DNA of 61,274 nt from Pseudomonadota bacterium. Lineage in GTDB: Bacteria > Pseudomonadota > Gammaproteobacteria > Burkholderiales > Burkholderiaceae_B. The notes beneath the pieces were generated by a model. The model searched no databases, was not told the origin of the DNA, and saw only the letters and a program-made list of their open reading frames with translations. Both the position numbers and the translations under genes were made by a program. Position 1 is the stretch's first letter; each line of letters opens with the position of its first letter. This document shows positions 6,909-15,669 of this stretch, one piece after another. The DNA is taken from positions 1-61,274 of the forward strand of contig JAEWEV010000009.1 in assembly GCA_023389155.1 (NCBI GenBank), in the 5' to 3' direction.

Positions 6909-9887
6909 TTACAGTGAACGCGCAATTTCTTTGATTTCAAAAATTTCAAGCTGATCGCCGACTTCAATATCGGAGTTGCCACGCAGGGTAATACCGCAAT
7001 CAAACCCGGATTTGACTTCCTTGACGTCGTCCTTGAACCGCTTGAGCGAATCCAGCATTCCACTCCAGTGCACAACATTGTTGCGCAGCAGGCGGACCTG
7101 GGAGTCGCGACGGACGACACCTTCGGTTACCATACAACCAGCAACCTTACCAATACGAGAAATGCTGTACACCTCACGAATTTCGACCATACCAATGACT
7201 TCTTCGCGCTCTTCAGGCGCCAGCATGCCGGACATCGCATTGCGCACGTCATCTACGGCATCATAGATAATGTTGTAGTAGCGCACGTCAATATCATTGG
7301 CTTCGGCAAGCTTCTTGGTGCTTTGGTCGGCACGAACGTTAAAGCCGATGACAACCGCATTGGATGCAATCGCCAGATTGATATCGCTTTCAGTGATACC
7401 CCCAACGGCAGCATGCACCACCTGCACCCGTACTTCATCGGTCGACAGTTTGGTCAGCGACTGCACCAGTGCTTCCTGTGAACCCTGAACGTCTGTTTTG
7501 ACGATCAGCGACAGGGTCTGCATGCCTTCACCAATGTTGTCGAACATGGATTCGAGTTTGGCTGCCTGCTGACGGGCCAGCTTGACGTCACGGAACTTGC
7601 CCTGACGGAACAGGGCGATTTCGCGCGCCTTGCGTTCGTCGGCCAGAACCAGCACTTCGTCACCGGCCTGAGGTACTTCCGTCAGACCCTGAATTTCGAC
7701 AGGAATGGCAGGGCCGGCCTTGTTGATCGGCTTTCCATTTTCGTCCAGCATGGCGCGCACGCGCCCAAAGCTTGCGCCGGCAAGCAATGCGTCGCCACGA
7801 TTCAGTGTACCGCTTTGAACCAGGATCGTAGCAACAGGACCGCGACCTTTATCAAGGCGGGCCTCAATCACAATACCTTTGGCTGGTGCCTCTACAGGCG
7901 CTTTCAGTTCAAGTATCTCGGCCTGCAGAAGGACGTTTTCCAGCAACTCATCGATGCCCATACCTGTCTTGGCAGATACCGGGACAAACGGAACATCACC
8001 ACCGTATTCTTCCGGAACAACCTCTTCGGAAACCAGTTCCTGTTTGACGCGCTCCGGATTGGCTTCGGGTTTATCAATCTTGTTGACCGCAACAACCATA
8101 GGGACGCCCGCCGCTTTCGCGTGGTGGATCGCCTCTTTGGTTTGCGGCATAACACCATCGTCAGCAGCCACGACCAGAATCACAATGTCGGTTGCCTTCG
8201 CACCACGAGCACGCATGGCGGTAAACGCCTCGTGGCCCGGAGTATCAAGGAAGGTGACCATGCCGCCTTCCGTTTGCACGTGATAGGCGCCAATATGCTG
8301 GGTAATGCCCCCTGCTTCGCCTGATGCCACTTTGGCACGACGAATGTAGTCAAGAAGCGAAGTTTTACCGTGGTCAACGTGGCCCATTACCGTAACTACC
8401 GGTGCACGCGGCAGAAGTTCAGCATCTGCACCTGTATCCCCGATATCCAGAAACGCTTCGGGATCATCGAGCTTGGCAGCGATCGCATGGTGCCCCAGTT
8501 CCTCTACCACAATCATGGCAGTTTCCTGATCCAGCACCTGATTGATGGTGACCATCTGGCCCATTTTCATGAGCTCTTTGATCACCTCGGCAGCCTTCAC
8601 GGACATCTTATGCGCCAAGTCGGCCACAGTGATTGTTTCGGGCACATGCACCTCGCGAGCAATAAACTCGGGTGCCGCCTGCTGCTTGACCTGGGCATGC
8701 TGGTTCTTGTTGCGACCACGGGAGCCCCCGCGACCACCGGAAGAACGCCAGCCATCTTCCTGTCCGGCAGGACCGGAGCGCTTCTCGGCCACCACTTTTT
8801 TACCACGGGACTGATCATCAGACCATTTGCCGTCGGTCTCACCTGCTTTACGCGGACTGGCAGGCATGGTTTTGACATCTTTCTTGCCCGCTTTCTTGGC
8901 AGCGTCAGTTCCCTCTGCCGTAGGTGTGGCACGCAATACTTTACGCGGCTTATTCAGCATGTCACGCAAGGCAGCTGCCTCAGCTTCAGCCTGGCGACGT
9001 GCTTCGTCGCGACGCGAATCGGATGCTTCTGTACGTGGTTCAGCAGGCTTGCGCGGCGGCATGCGAGACGCCCCGGCGTGACTGCCTGGCTGACGAGGCG
9101 CAGGCTGGCTGCGACCGGCTTCGGTTTTGCCCTGCTCGCGGCTTCCCGCAGCACGCGTTTCGCCGGCACTTGCCGATTGGGCAGCGGCTGCGACGGGTGC
9201 TTTTGATGTGTCTGCCGGGGCAGCAGGTTCTTCTGCGTTCGCTGCCTGTGATTTCTGTTGTTCGTCTTCGTCTTTCCCGGTAGTCGGGGCAACAGTATTT
9301 GCAGTAGTCTGCGAGGCGGTATCCTTCTCTTGAACCGGCTCCGCTGGCTTCTGTTCAGCTTGAGCGGGCACTGCTTTTTCTGCGGCAGGAGCCTGGGCAG
9401 TTTCCGCCGGAAGCGTTGCCTGAGCGTCCTGCGGTTGCTCAGCCTTCGAGGCTTCTGGCGCATTTGCTGCGCTGGGAGACGGCTGCGCGACTTCGACCGA
9501 GGGTGATGCAACTGCCGGATTCGTGTCGGCGACCGCTGCAACGGCATCGTCTGCCTGCGCGGCAGAAGGCGCGTCGGGTCTGCCCTCACTCACATCACGT
9601 TTGACAAAGACACGTTTCTTGCGTACTTCAACCTGGATTGTCCGTGAACGGCCAGAGCCATCCGCCTGGCGGATTTCAGAGGTTTCGCGACGCGTGACGG
9701 TGATTTTTTTTCCATCTTTTGCACCATGCGCACGACGCAGCGAGTCCAGAAGTTTCGCTTTGTCGCTTTCTGTCACGACATCTTCCACCGATTTCAGATT
9801 CACGCCAGCCGAGCGAAGCTGTTCTAGCAACACATTCGCTGGCATTTTGAGTTCGACGGCAAACTGGTTTACGGTATTACTGGGCAT
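6909..9887 (-). CDS. infB: Translation initiation factor IF-2
   Basis: GTPase of about 992 aa that brings initiator fMet-tRNA to the 30S subunit. An IF2 N-terminal motif (NQFAVELKMPANVLLEQLR, residues 6-24) is followed by a long Ala/Pro/Glu/Lys-rich linker (roughly residues 100-400), then the G domain with GHVDHGKTS near residue 500, DTPGHEAF and NKIDKPEAN, then domains II-IV. I choose the ATG at 9887 (MPSNTVNQF), which has GAGAG 6 nt upstream and matches usual IF-2 N-termini; an in-frame upstream start at 9935 would add 16 residues. A 167-bp gap separates it from nusA. The linker accounts for most length variation in this family. Confidence 0.97.
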   Translation of the reverse strand: MPSNTVNQFAVELKMPANVLLEQLRSAGVNLKSVEDVVTESDKAKLLDSLRRAHGAKDGKKITVTRRETSEIRQADGSGRSRTIQVEVRKKRVFVKRDVSEGRPDAPSAAQADDAVAAVADTNPAVASPSVEVAQPSPSAANAPEASKAEQPQDAQATLPAETAQAPAAEKAVPAQAEQKPAEPVQEKDTASQTTANTVAPTTGKDEDEQQKSQAANAEEPAAPADTSKAPVAAAAQSASAGETRAAGSREQGKTEAGRSQPAPRQPGSHAGASRMPPRKPAEPRTEASDSRRDEARRQAEAEAAALRDMLNKPRKVLRATPTAEGTDAAKKAGKKDVKTMPASPRKAGETDGKWSDDQSRGKKVVAEKRSGPAGQEDGWRSSGGRGGSRGRNKNQHAQVKQQAAPEFIAREVHVPETITVADLAHKMSVKAAEVIKELMKMGQMVTINQVLDQETAMIVVEELGHHAIAAKLDDPEAFLDIGDTGADAELLPRAPVVTVMGHVDHGKTSLLDYIRRAKVASGEAGGITQHIGAYHVQTEGGMVTFLDTPGHEAFTAMRARGAKATDIVILVVAADDGVMPQTKEAIHHAKAAGVPMVVAVNKIDKPEANPERVKQELVSEEVVPEEYGGDVPFVPVSAKTGMGIDELLENVLLQAEILELKAPVEAPAKGIVIEARLDKGRGPVATILVQSGTLNRGDALLAGASFGRVRAMLDENGKPINKAGPAIPVEIQGLTEVPQAGDEVLVLADERKAREIALFRQGKFRDVKLARQQAAKLESMFDNIGEGMQTLSLIVKTDVQGSQEALVQSLTKLSTDEVRVQVVHAAVGGITESDINLAIASNAVVIGFNVRADQSTKKLAEANDIDVRYYNIIYDAVDDVRNAMSGMLAPEEREEVIGMVEIREVYSISRIGKVAGCMVTEGVVRRDSQVRLLRNNVVHWSGMLDSLKRFKDDVKEVKSGFDCGITLRGNSDIEVGDQLEIFEIKEIARSL

Positions 9888-10054
9888 TAAGTTCTCTCTT
9901 CCCTTACAACGTTTCATTAACTGGCGGATGACCACTGACCAAAGCGTGAACTTCGTTATTCAGGGCTGGACCTACAAAGCTTCTGTGCTTGCGTCTGTCA
10001 TCGGCATGGCGGCCGACCATGCCATGACGCACGCTCAACAGACCTGCCCTGCAA

Positions 10055-11539
10055 TCACTTTTCTTCGTCATCAAACCAGTGCGCCCGGGCGCGCATGATT
10101 AATTCGCTGGCCTGTTCATCTGTCATGCCGGTGATTTCAGCCAGTTCATCGGTCGCAAGCTCGGCCAGATCATCAAGCGTGGCCACACCGGCGTCACCCA
10201 ACTGGGCGATAAGTTCCGGGGTCATGCCTTCGAGATCCAGCAAATCCTGCGCTGTTTCAACCCGCTCTTCCTGGGCAATGGCCTCGGTGAGCAGTGCGGT
10301 ACGTGCGCGATTGCGCAATTCGTTGACAGTTTCTTCGTCGAAACCATCAATTTCCAGCAATTCCTGGATCGGGACATACGCCACTTCTTCCAGTCCGGTA
10401 AAGCCTTCATCGATAAGGATGTTAGCCACCTCTTCATCTACATCCAGTCTTTCCATGAACATGGTGCGCTGACCGGAGCGCTCTTCTTCCTGACGGTTCT
10501 GATTTTCTTCAGGAGTCATGATATTGATCTGCCACCCGGTCAGATCCGATGCCAGACGCACGTTCTGTCCGCGAGACCCGATAGCCTTGGGCAGGTTTTC
10601 GCCGTCAACAACGACATCCATGGCGTGCTTGTCTTCATCTACCACGATGGATTCAACGGCCGCCGGAGCAAGCGCGCCAATCACAAATTCCGCAGGCTCA
10701 TCGGCCCACAGCACGATATCGACCTGTTCACCACCCAGTTCGTTACGCACGGCGGTAACACGTGAGCCACGCATACCGACGCAGGTACCGATAGGATCAA
10801 TACGTTTGTCATAGGCCACAACTGCAATTTTAGCGCGAAGTCCGGGGTCACGGGCGGCAGCCTTGATTTCCAGCAAACCCTGCTCAATCTCGGGCACTTC
10901 GTTTTCGAACAGCTCGCGAATAAACTCCGGCGCGGTACGCGACAGCAGAACCTGCTGGCCTCTTGCCGTACGGTCAACTTTTGCTACCCAGGCACGTACC
11001 CGGTCGCCCACGCGCAGATTCTCTTTGGGAATCATTTCGGAGCGAGGCAGGCGAGCTTCAATCTTGCCTGTTTCAATAATGGCATCGCCCTTATCCAGCC
11101 GCTTGATCGTACCAGAGATAATGGTTTCGCCACGATCCAGAAAGTCGTTGAGCACCTGCTCTCTTTCCGCATCACGAATTTTCTGGATGATGGCCTGTTT
11201 GGCCGCCTGCGCACCGATACGGCCGAACTCTACCGGCTCCAGGGCCTCCTCAAGGTATTCTCCGATCTGAATGCCGGGCTGAATCTCCTGCGCCTCTGAC
11301 AGCAGCTCCTGGCGGTCAGGCTCCTGTAATCCCGCATCATCGGGAACGACAAGCCAGCGACGATAACCCTCGTGCGACCCATTTGAGCGATCAATAACAA
11401 CACGAATATCTGCGTCGTCCTTGAAACGTTTTTTCATGGCAGAGGATAGTGCGTTTTCGAGCGCACCAAACACGACGTCACGCGATACGTTTTTTTCGCG
11501 TGCCAATGCATCTACAAGCAGAAGAATTTCGCGACTCAT
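10055..11539 (-). CDS. nusA: Transcription termination/antitermination factor NusA
   Basis: RNA-polymerase-associated elongation factor of 494 aa. An N-terminal RNAP-binding domain (SREILLLVDALAREKNVSR) is followed by an S1 domain, two KH domains (around VGMRGSRVTAVRNELGGE and AIGSRGQNVRLASDLTGW) and two acidic helix-hairpin-helix repeats at the C-terminus, ending in RARAHWFDDEEK. It overlaps the rimP stop as ATGA, so rimP and nusA are translationally coupled. NusA often feeds back on its own operon leader in other bacteria; see the hairpin in front of rimP. Confidence 0.97.
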   Translation of the reverse strand: MSREILLLVDALAREKNVSRDVVFGALENALSSAMKKRFKDDADIRVVIDRSNGSHEGYRRWLVVPDDAGLQEPDRQELLSEAQEIQPGIQIGEYLEEALEPVEFGRIGAQAAKQAIIQKIRDAEREQVLNDFLDRGETIISGTIKRLDKGDAIIETGKIEARLPRSEMIPKENLRVGDRVRAWVAKVDRTARGQQVLLSRTAPEFIRELFENEVPEIEQGLLEIKAAARDPGLRAKIAVVAYDKRIDPIGTCVGMRGSRVTAVRNELGGEQVDIVLWADEPAEFVIGALAPAAVESIVVDEDKHAMDVVVDGENLPKAIGSRGQNVRLASDLTGWQINIMTPEENQNRQEEERSGQRTMFMERLDVDEEVANILIDEGFTGLEEVAYVPIQELLEIDGFDEETVNELRNRARTALLTEAIAQEERVETAQDLLDLEGMTPELIAQLGDAGVATLDDLAELATDELAEITGMTDEQASELIMRARAHWFDDEEK

Positions 11540-12024
11540 CGCTTTTTACCCTTGAAATCAAGAACGGGATCCAGCTTGGCCTTTTCGATATCATCGAAGG
11601 CAAACTCAATAATCTGGGACTCGTTCTTTTTAATGTCAAATTCCAGACAGAACATGTCTGTCGGCGTACCATCCGTACTATCTTTGCGCCGCAGCGTGCC
11701 GGTGAAGACCTTGCGATTATCCCGTGGCTCGCGCAATTTTACTTCTACACGTGCCTCTTGCGCAGCGAATCTTTCGAAGTCATGACGTGTACGCAAAGGC
11801 CGATCAACCCCTGGCGAACCCACTTCGAGCCGCTTGTATTCGATGTTTTCCACTTCAAATACGCGCGACAATTGCCGCGACACCTGCTCGCAGTCTTCAA
11901 TTGTGACGCCGCCGTCGCGGTCGATCGTGACCCGCAACAGACCTAATGCTGCCCGTTCGACATCAACGAGTTCAACACCAAGGCCGGCGATTGCCTGTTC
12001 GGTTAACGTGTATAAATCAGTCAT
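11536..12024 (-). CDS. rimP: Ribosome maturation factor RimP
   Basis: 30S assembly factor, about 162 aa from the ATG at 12024 (MTDLYTLTEQ). Family features are the N-terminal half ending in CEQVSRQLSRVFEVENIEY and the block LEVGSPGVDRPLRTRHDFERF in the middle. The frame is also open to an ATG at 12054, but that codon lies in the stem of a terminator-like hairpin and neither start has a clear ribosome binding site. First gene of the rimP-nusA-infB-rbfA-truB-typA operon. Confidence 0.94.
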   Translation of the reverse strand: MTDLYTLTEQAIAGLGVELVDVERAALGLLRVTIDRDGGVTIEDCEQVSRQLSRVFEVENIEYKRLEVGSPGVDRPLRTRHDFERFAAQEARVEVKLREPRDNRKVFTGTLRRKDSTDGTPTDMFCLEFDIKKNESQIIEFAFDDIEKAKLDPVLDFKGKKR

Positions 12025-12027
12025 ACA

Positions 12028-12055
12028 ATAAAAAATGGGCCCTTTCCAGCCCATT
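12028..12055 (-). terminator. Terminator-like hairpin in the rimP leader (possible attenuator)
   Basis: On the minus strand AATGGGC and GCCCATT (12049-12055 and 12034-12040) form a 7-bp stem followed by a T-rich run (12030-12035) that ends about 6 nt before the rimP ATG. The position between promoter and first gene suggests attenuation or regulated read-through. Confidence 0.6.
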
Positions 12056-12137
12056 GTTGATTACAGCTATGCGCGAAAAAAAACCGCAGATGCAACAATT
12101 TGCAGATGCAGCCAGTTTTTGGCAGCCTACCCGGGAT

Positions 12138-12272
12138 TTACATCCGACCTGGCCTTGGAAAGCCAGTCGCCGGAAAAACAAGGTATACATAGCTGTTTCT
12201 GGCTGCAGGCACGATACTGACAACTTCCGTGATGGCTACAAATAGCAGCACCAGAAAGGCCATGTTCAGCAT
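12138..12272 (-). CDS. Possible 44-aa hydrophobic leader peptide
   Basis: A small open frame starting MLNMAFLVLLFVAITEVVS lies between the predicted rimP promoter and rimP. The first 20 residues are strongly hydrophobic, like a membrane anchor or signal peptide; the rest (ending FPRPGRM) is not recognisable. No good ribosome binding site is seen. It may be chance, or a short translated leader. Downstream of it the 9-mer TGCATCTGC occurs twice (12102-12110 and 12086-12094), then eight T. Confidence 0.22.
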   Translation of the reverse strand: MLNMAFLVLLFVAITEVVSIVPAARNSYVYLVFPATGFPRPGRM

Positions 12273-12306
12273 GTTAACTTGCAGCCAGGCAATTAGTTAA
12301 TCAGAA

Positions 12307-12335
12307 ATTATAACAGACTAATCAATACTTTACTA
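12307..12335 (-). promoter_or_regulatory. Putative sigma-70 promoter of the rimP operon
   Basis: On the minus strand a perfect TATAAT (12312-12307) is preceded by TG one base upstream (TGTTATAAT), an extended -10 element. The -35 region 17 bp upstream (TAGTAA) is poor, as is common with extended -10 promoters. It implies a leader of roughly 275 nt before rimP. Confidence 0.6.
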
Positions 12336-12413
12336 TTTATCCCGATGCGAAACCAATTTACCACAGCCTGAATGTGAACACCCGAGGCTCGCCCTGGCCG
12401 CAACGAGGCCGCA

Positions 12414-14084
12414 TCAGCGTCCGTTTCGGTTGCGGCCAATAAATCCCAGCTGGGATTCATGGGCAGACGGACCAGACGGTTGCCACTCGTCACGACTGCG
12501 TGCGGGCGTACGCCGGGCGTTGGAACGACCGCCGTTATTCCCTCTGGAACCGTTCTTGCCATTACGCGGCTGTTCTGCTTTATCTGCTGACCTTGCACCA
12601 TTGCGACCATCCGCACGACCTTCAGCACCCACCGTCTGACGACGACCGTTGTACAGCCCTGTACCGGCACGACCGTGGCGCGGCGCGCCCGCGCCATGTG
12701 AGCCGCCGGTCCGGCCATTTCCATTACGGGACTGGCCACCAAGCCGGCCACCGGCGCCATGCGGCCGGGGTTTTGCAGGTGTCTCGAAGCCGGGTGGCAT
12801 CGCATTATCATGAGAAATCGGCTGACGTGGGCGGCGACTATCGGCGCCATCGTCCTCTTTTACCAGGCCGGTTTGAATCATCAGCGCAGTAACCAGCGCA
12901 GGATCGACCTCTTCCCAGCGACCACGCTTCAGGCTGCGCGGCAGAACCACATCACCAAAACGGGTACGGATCAGCCGACTGACCGTTACACCCACCGCCT
13001 CGAACATGCGCCGCACTTCCCGATTGCGACCTTCCTGCAGGGTGACACGGTACCAGCGATTGCTGCCCTCACCGCCAATAAATTCCATACTGGTAAATGA
13101 CGCTGCGCCATCATCCAGCACAATTCCGTTGACCAGGCTTTCACGCTGGGCATCGGTCATTTCTCCAAGGACACGCACCGCGTATTCCCGTTCGTTGCCA
13201 AACCGGGGATGCATAAATCGGTGAGCCAGATCGCCAGATGTCGTAAAAATCAACAGGCCTTCTGTATTCAAATCGAGCCGCCCCACGGAAATCCATTTGC
13301 CGGTCCGCATTTTGGGCAGTCGTGAAAATACGGAAGCACGACCTTCGGGGTCATCATGACTGACAATCTCGCCGGCAGGCTTGTGATAAAGAATGACACG
13401 CGGAGGCCGCTTGGCATTGGGTCGGGTAACCAGCTGGCCATTGACGCGCACCTGGTCCTGCGGACCAACCCGCTGACCGATATGAGCCGGCTCGCCATTG
13501 ACAGATACCCTGCCCGCAACAATCAGCTCTTCCATATCCCGGCGGGAGCCCACGCCAGCGTCCGCCAGAACCTTATGCAGCTTAGGATTGACCGCATCAC
13601 TATTGAGAATTTTATTAAGCTTCTGCTCCAGCCTCGCAGTGCCGTCCAGATAGGCCAGCGCCTGATCAGCATCCTGCTCGTCCTGAGCCGGAGTAAATGG
13701 ACTGACGGGCTTTGCCTGTTCCTGGTGCGTCCCGCGTGCCTGTTGCGCCCGCCCTTTGCCACCGGGCGCACGCCCATTCGGACTGCGACGTGGACGCGCA
13801 GGGCCTTTTTTTCTGGGAGCCTCAGCGGCGACGGCCACTTCGACGGGCGCCGCAGTCTGTTCTGTCTTCTCTACCACAGCGTCGGCACGACGACGGCGAA
13901 AAGGGGTACGCAACTTGCGACCTTTACCTTTCTGACGGCCCTCGGCATCCGGCGACGCGTTCGTCTCATCCGCGCCCTGGATAGTAATCACTCTGGTGAC
14001 AGAATCGTTGTCGTATTCGTTTGAACGGCTTGAACGCATTTCGTTTGAATTGTTTTCCGCATCAACGTGATCCGAACTATTCAT
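12414..14084 (-). CDS. rluB: 23S rRNA pseudouridine-2605 synthase RluB, with long disordered ends
   Basis: RsuA/RluB/E/F-family pseudouridine synthase of 556 aa. The S4 RNA-binding domain (LADAGVGSRRDMEELIVAG) starts near residue 170 and the catalytic aspartate is in GRLDLNTEGLL near residue 268, followed by REYAVRVLG. The roughly 160-residue N-terminus is basic and low-complexity; the last 140 residues are rich in Arg, Gly and Asn. The core matches the family of about 290 aa, so both ends are extensions, common for this gene in Burkholderiales. GGAG lies 11 nt before the ATG. It follows scpB by 21 nt. Confidence 0.92.
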   Translation of the reverse strand: MNSSDHVDAENNSNEMRSSRSNEYDNDSVTRVITIQGADETNASPDAEGRQKGKGRKLRTPFRRRRADAVVEKTEQTAAPVEVAVAAEAPRKKGPARPRRSPNGRAPGGKGRAQQARGTHQEQAKPVSPFTPAQDEQDADQALAYLDGTARLEQKLNKILNSDAVNPKLHKVLADAGVGSRRDMEELIVAGRVSVNGEPAHIGQRVGPQDQVRVNGQLVTRPNAKRPPRVILYHKPAGEIVSHDDPEGRASVFSRLPKMRTGKWISVGRLDLNTEGLLIFTTSGDLAHRFMHPRFGNEREYAVRVLGEMTDAQRESLVNGIVLDDGAASFTSMEFIGGEGSNRWYRVTLQEGRNREVRRMFEAVGVTVSRLIRTRFGDVVLPRSLKRGRWEEVDPALVTALMIQTGLVKEDDGADSRRPRQPISHDNAMPPGFETPAKPRPHGAGGRLGGQSRNGNGRTGGSHGAGAPRHGRAGTGLYNGRRQTVGAEGRADGRNGARSADKAEQPRNGKNGSRGNNGGRSNARRTPARSRDEWQPSGPSAHESQLGFIGRNRNGR

Positions 14085-14105
14085 TATGTTGGTAACTCCA
14101 AAAAA

Positions 14106-15350
14106 CTATGTTTTATTTTTTAAATCGTCGTTTTGATTATCATTCGCCTCCCGCTCCGGTGACGACGCATCGGCAGGATCAACGCTATGATCATCTGGCT
14201 GTTCATTTTGCGGCAACGAGCCCTCAATTGACTCTGCCGGCACATCTTCTTCGTTCACAGAGGCAGTCGCTTCTGTGGCAGTCAGCGCTACCGCTGGCGC
14301 TTCCTTGTCAGTCTCCGCTACCGCAGGCTCAGTCGTTGTCAACTCATTGCCATCGTCAGTACCGTCAGCGAGCTCTTCGCCAACTGCAGGCTGGTCATCC
14401 TGAACCTGCATTGCAGAACCGTCATCGTCGCCCTGCTCTTGCACTGTAAGCCCTGACACCTGAGTTTCGGAATCGGCTCGATCATCAAGCTGCTCTTCTG
14501 CTTGCGCCTGTCGGGGTTCCGCCTCTTCGGTATCCGCCTGTTCAGGGTCGGCATCTTCAGCATCTGCTTGCCTGGCCGCTGCACTCGCGGACACTGCCGC
14601 CTCAGACAACTCCTGCTCCCCGGATTCAGAAGAATCGGATAAATCCGAGTTTGTATCGGACTCGGCCGTCTCCGCCTCGAACGACGTGTCATTGTCGGAC
14701 AGAGCCTCTTCTGACCCCACGTTATCTGCCGGAACCTTGTCCGACCCTTCTGGTGATTCTAGCTGCTCTTCAGATGGCTGTGGCGAAGCTGTGATATTCA
14801 TATCCAGTCCCGACAGATCCGGCATACCGGCTTCACCGCTTTCCAGTACCGGCAGGTCATCCAGCGCCTTCAGACCAAGATCATCGAGAAACTGTTTTGT
14901 CGTGCCTAACAATGCGGGACGCCCTGGGGCATCACGATGTCCTAACACGTCTATCCAGCCGCGCTCTTCTAACGTTTTGATGATTTGTGATGAAACCGTG
15001 ACGCCGCGAATGTCTTCGATGTCTCCGCGGGTAACTGGTTGACGCCAGGCAATAATAGCCAAAGTTTCCATGACTGCCCGCGAATATTTGGGCGGCTTTT
15101 CAGGATTCAGGCGTTCTAAATACTTTTGCAATTCGGGCCGACTCTGAAAACGCCAGCCACTTGCCAATTCCGATAATTCTAAACCTTTCTCTGCCCATTC
15201 GTCTTGCAATACCTGTAACTGTTGTTTAATTACGTCATTATCAACTTCGTCCTGTTCGGTAAACAACTTGCGCAAATCACTTATTCTCATAGGCTGATCA
15301 GCACAAAGCAAGGCGGTTTCGAGGATTTTTAGAGATAAATTCTGGTCCAT
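14106..15350 (-). CDS. scpB: Condensin accessory protein ScpB with acidic tail
   Basis: Winged-helix kleisin-binding subunit of the SMC-ScpAB condensin. The conserved part is residues 1-190 (KYSRAVMETLAIIAWRQPVTR, then IRGVTVSSQIIKTLEERGWI). The remaining 220 residues are a Glu/Asp/Ser/Ala-rich low-complexity tail without recognisable domains. Family members are normally about 180-300 aa, so the tail makes this one long. scpA is not adjacent. It runs opposite to the initiator tRNA, from which it is separated by a 12-bp palindrome. Confidence 0.92.
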   Translation of the reverse strand: MDQNLSLKILETALLCADQPMRISDLRKLFTEQDEVDNDVIKQQLQVLQDEWAEKGLELSELASGWRFQSRPELQKYLERLNPEKPPKYSRAVMETLAIIAWRQPVTRGDIEDIRGVTVSSQIIKTLEERGWIDVLGHRDAPGRPALLGTTKQFLDDLGLKALDDLPVLESGEAGMPDLSGLDMNITASPQPSEEQLESPEGSDKVPADNVGSEEALSDNDTSFEAETAESDTNSDLSDSSESGEQELSEAAVSASAAARQADAEDADPEQADTEEAEPRQAQAEEQLDDRADSETQVSGLTVQEQGDDDGSAMQVQDDQPAVGEELADGTDDGNELTTTEPAVAETDKEAPAVALTATEATASVNEEDVPAESIEGSLPQNEQPDDHSVDPADASSPEREANDNQNDDLKNKT

Positions 15351-15360
15351 GATGTTTCGC

Positions 15361-15392
15361 TTTGAGTTATCAGACTTGCATGATAACTCAAA
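15361..15392. promoter_or_regulatory. Perfect 12-bp inverted repeat between scpB and tRNA-fMet
   Basis: TTTGAGTTATCA (15361-15372) and TGATAACTCAAA (15381-15392) are exact reverse complements around an 8-base spacer. The element begins 10 bp upstream of the scpB ATG and covers the -35 box of the tRNA promoter. It could be a protein-binding operator or a hairpin in the scpB leader. Confidence 0.6.
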
Positions 15393-15404
15393 ATGGGCTA
15401 CTAT
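15376..15404 (+). promoter_or_regulatory. Sigma-70 promoter of tRNA-fMet
   Basis: TTGCAT (15376-15381), a 17-bp spacer and TACTAT (15399-15404) end 14 bp before the first base of the tRNA. The -35 box lies in the centre of the palindrome. Confidence 0.75.
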
Positions 15405-15418
15405 TCTTTTTTACCAGA

Positions 15419-15495
<77 letters not shown>

Positions 15496-15503
15496 GATTC
15501 AAG

Positions 15504-15545
15504 AACGGCCCAAGTGCATATCAAGTGCTTGGGCCGTTTTCTTTT
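15504..15545 (+). terminator. Rho-independent terminator of tRNA-fMet
   Basis: AACGGCCCAAG (15504-15514) pairs perfectly with CTTGGGCCGTT (15528-15538), followed by TTTTCTTTTT. Confidence 0.92.
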
Positions 15546-15669
15546 TGCCGGAACATCTATGGCGTCTCTTAATTGTGCTTATCAGCTGTGCTTTTATGCC
15601 CTTTAGTCTATTTATGTAACCACATATCGCCTAACGGCAGAGTGCGTCTGTTCATTGTGACGACAGTTA

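Noticed and set aside
8370..9206. Open frame of 278 aa opposite infB
   Set aside because: Antisense to the low-complexity linker of IF-2; composition explained by the complementary strand.
12086..12110. Two GCAGATGCA copies as a CRISPR or integration site
   Set aside because: Only two 9-mers with a 7-base gap; no further units and no cas or integrase gene.
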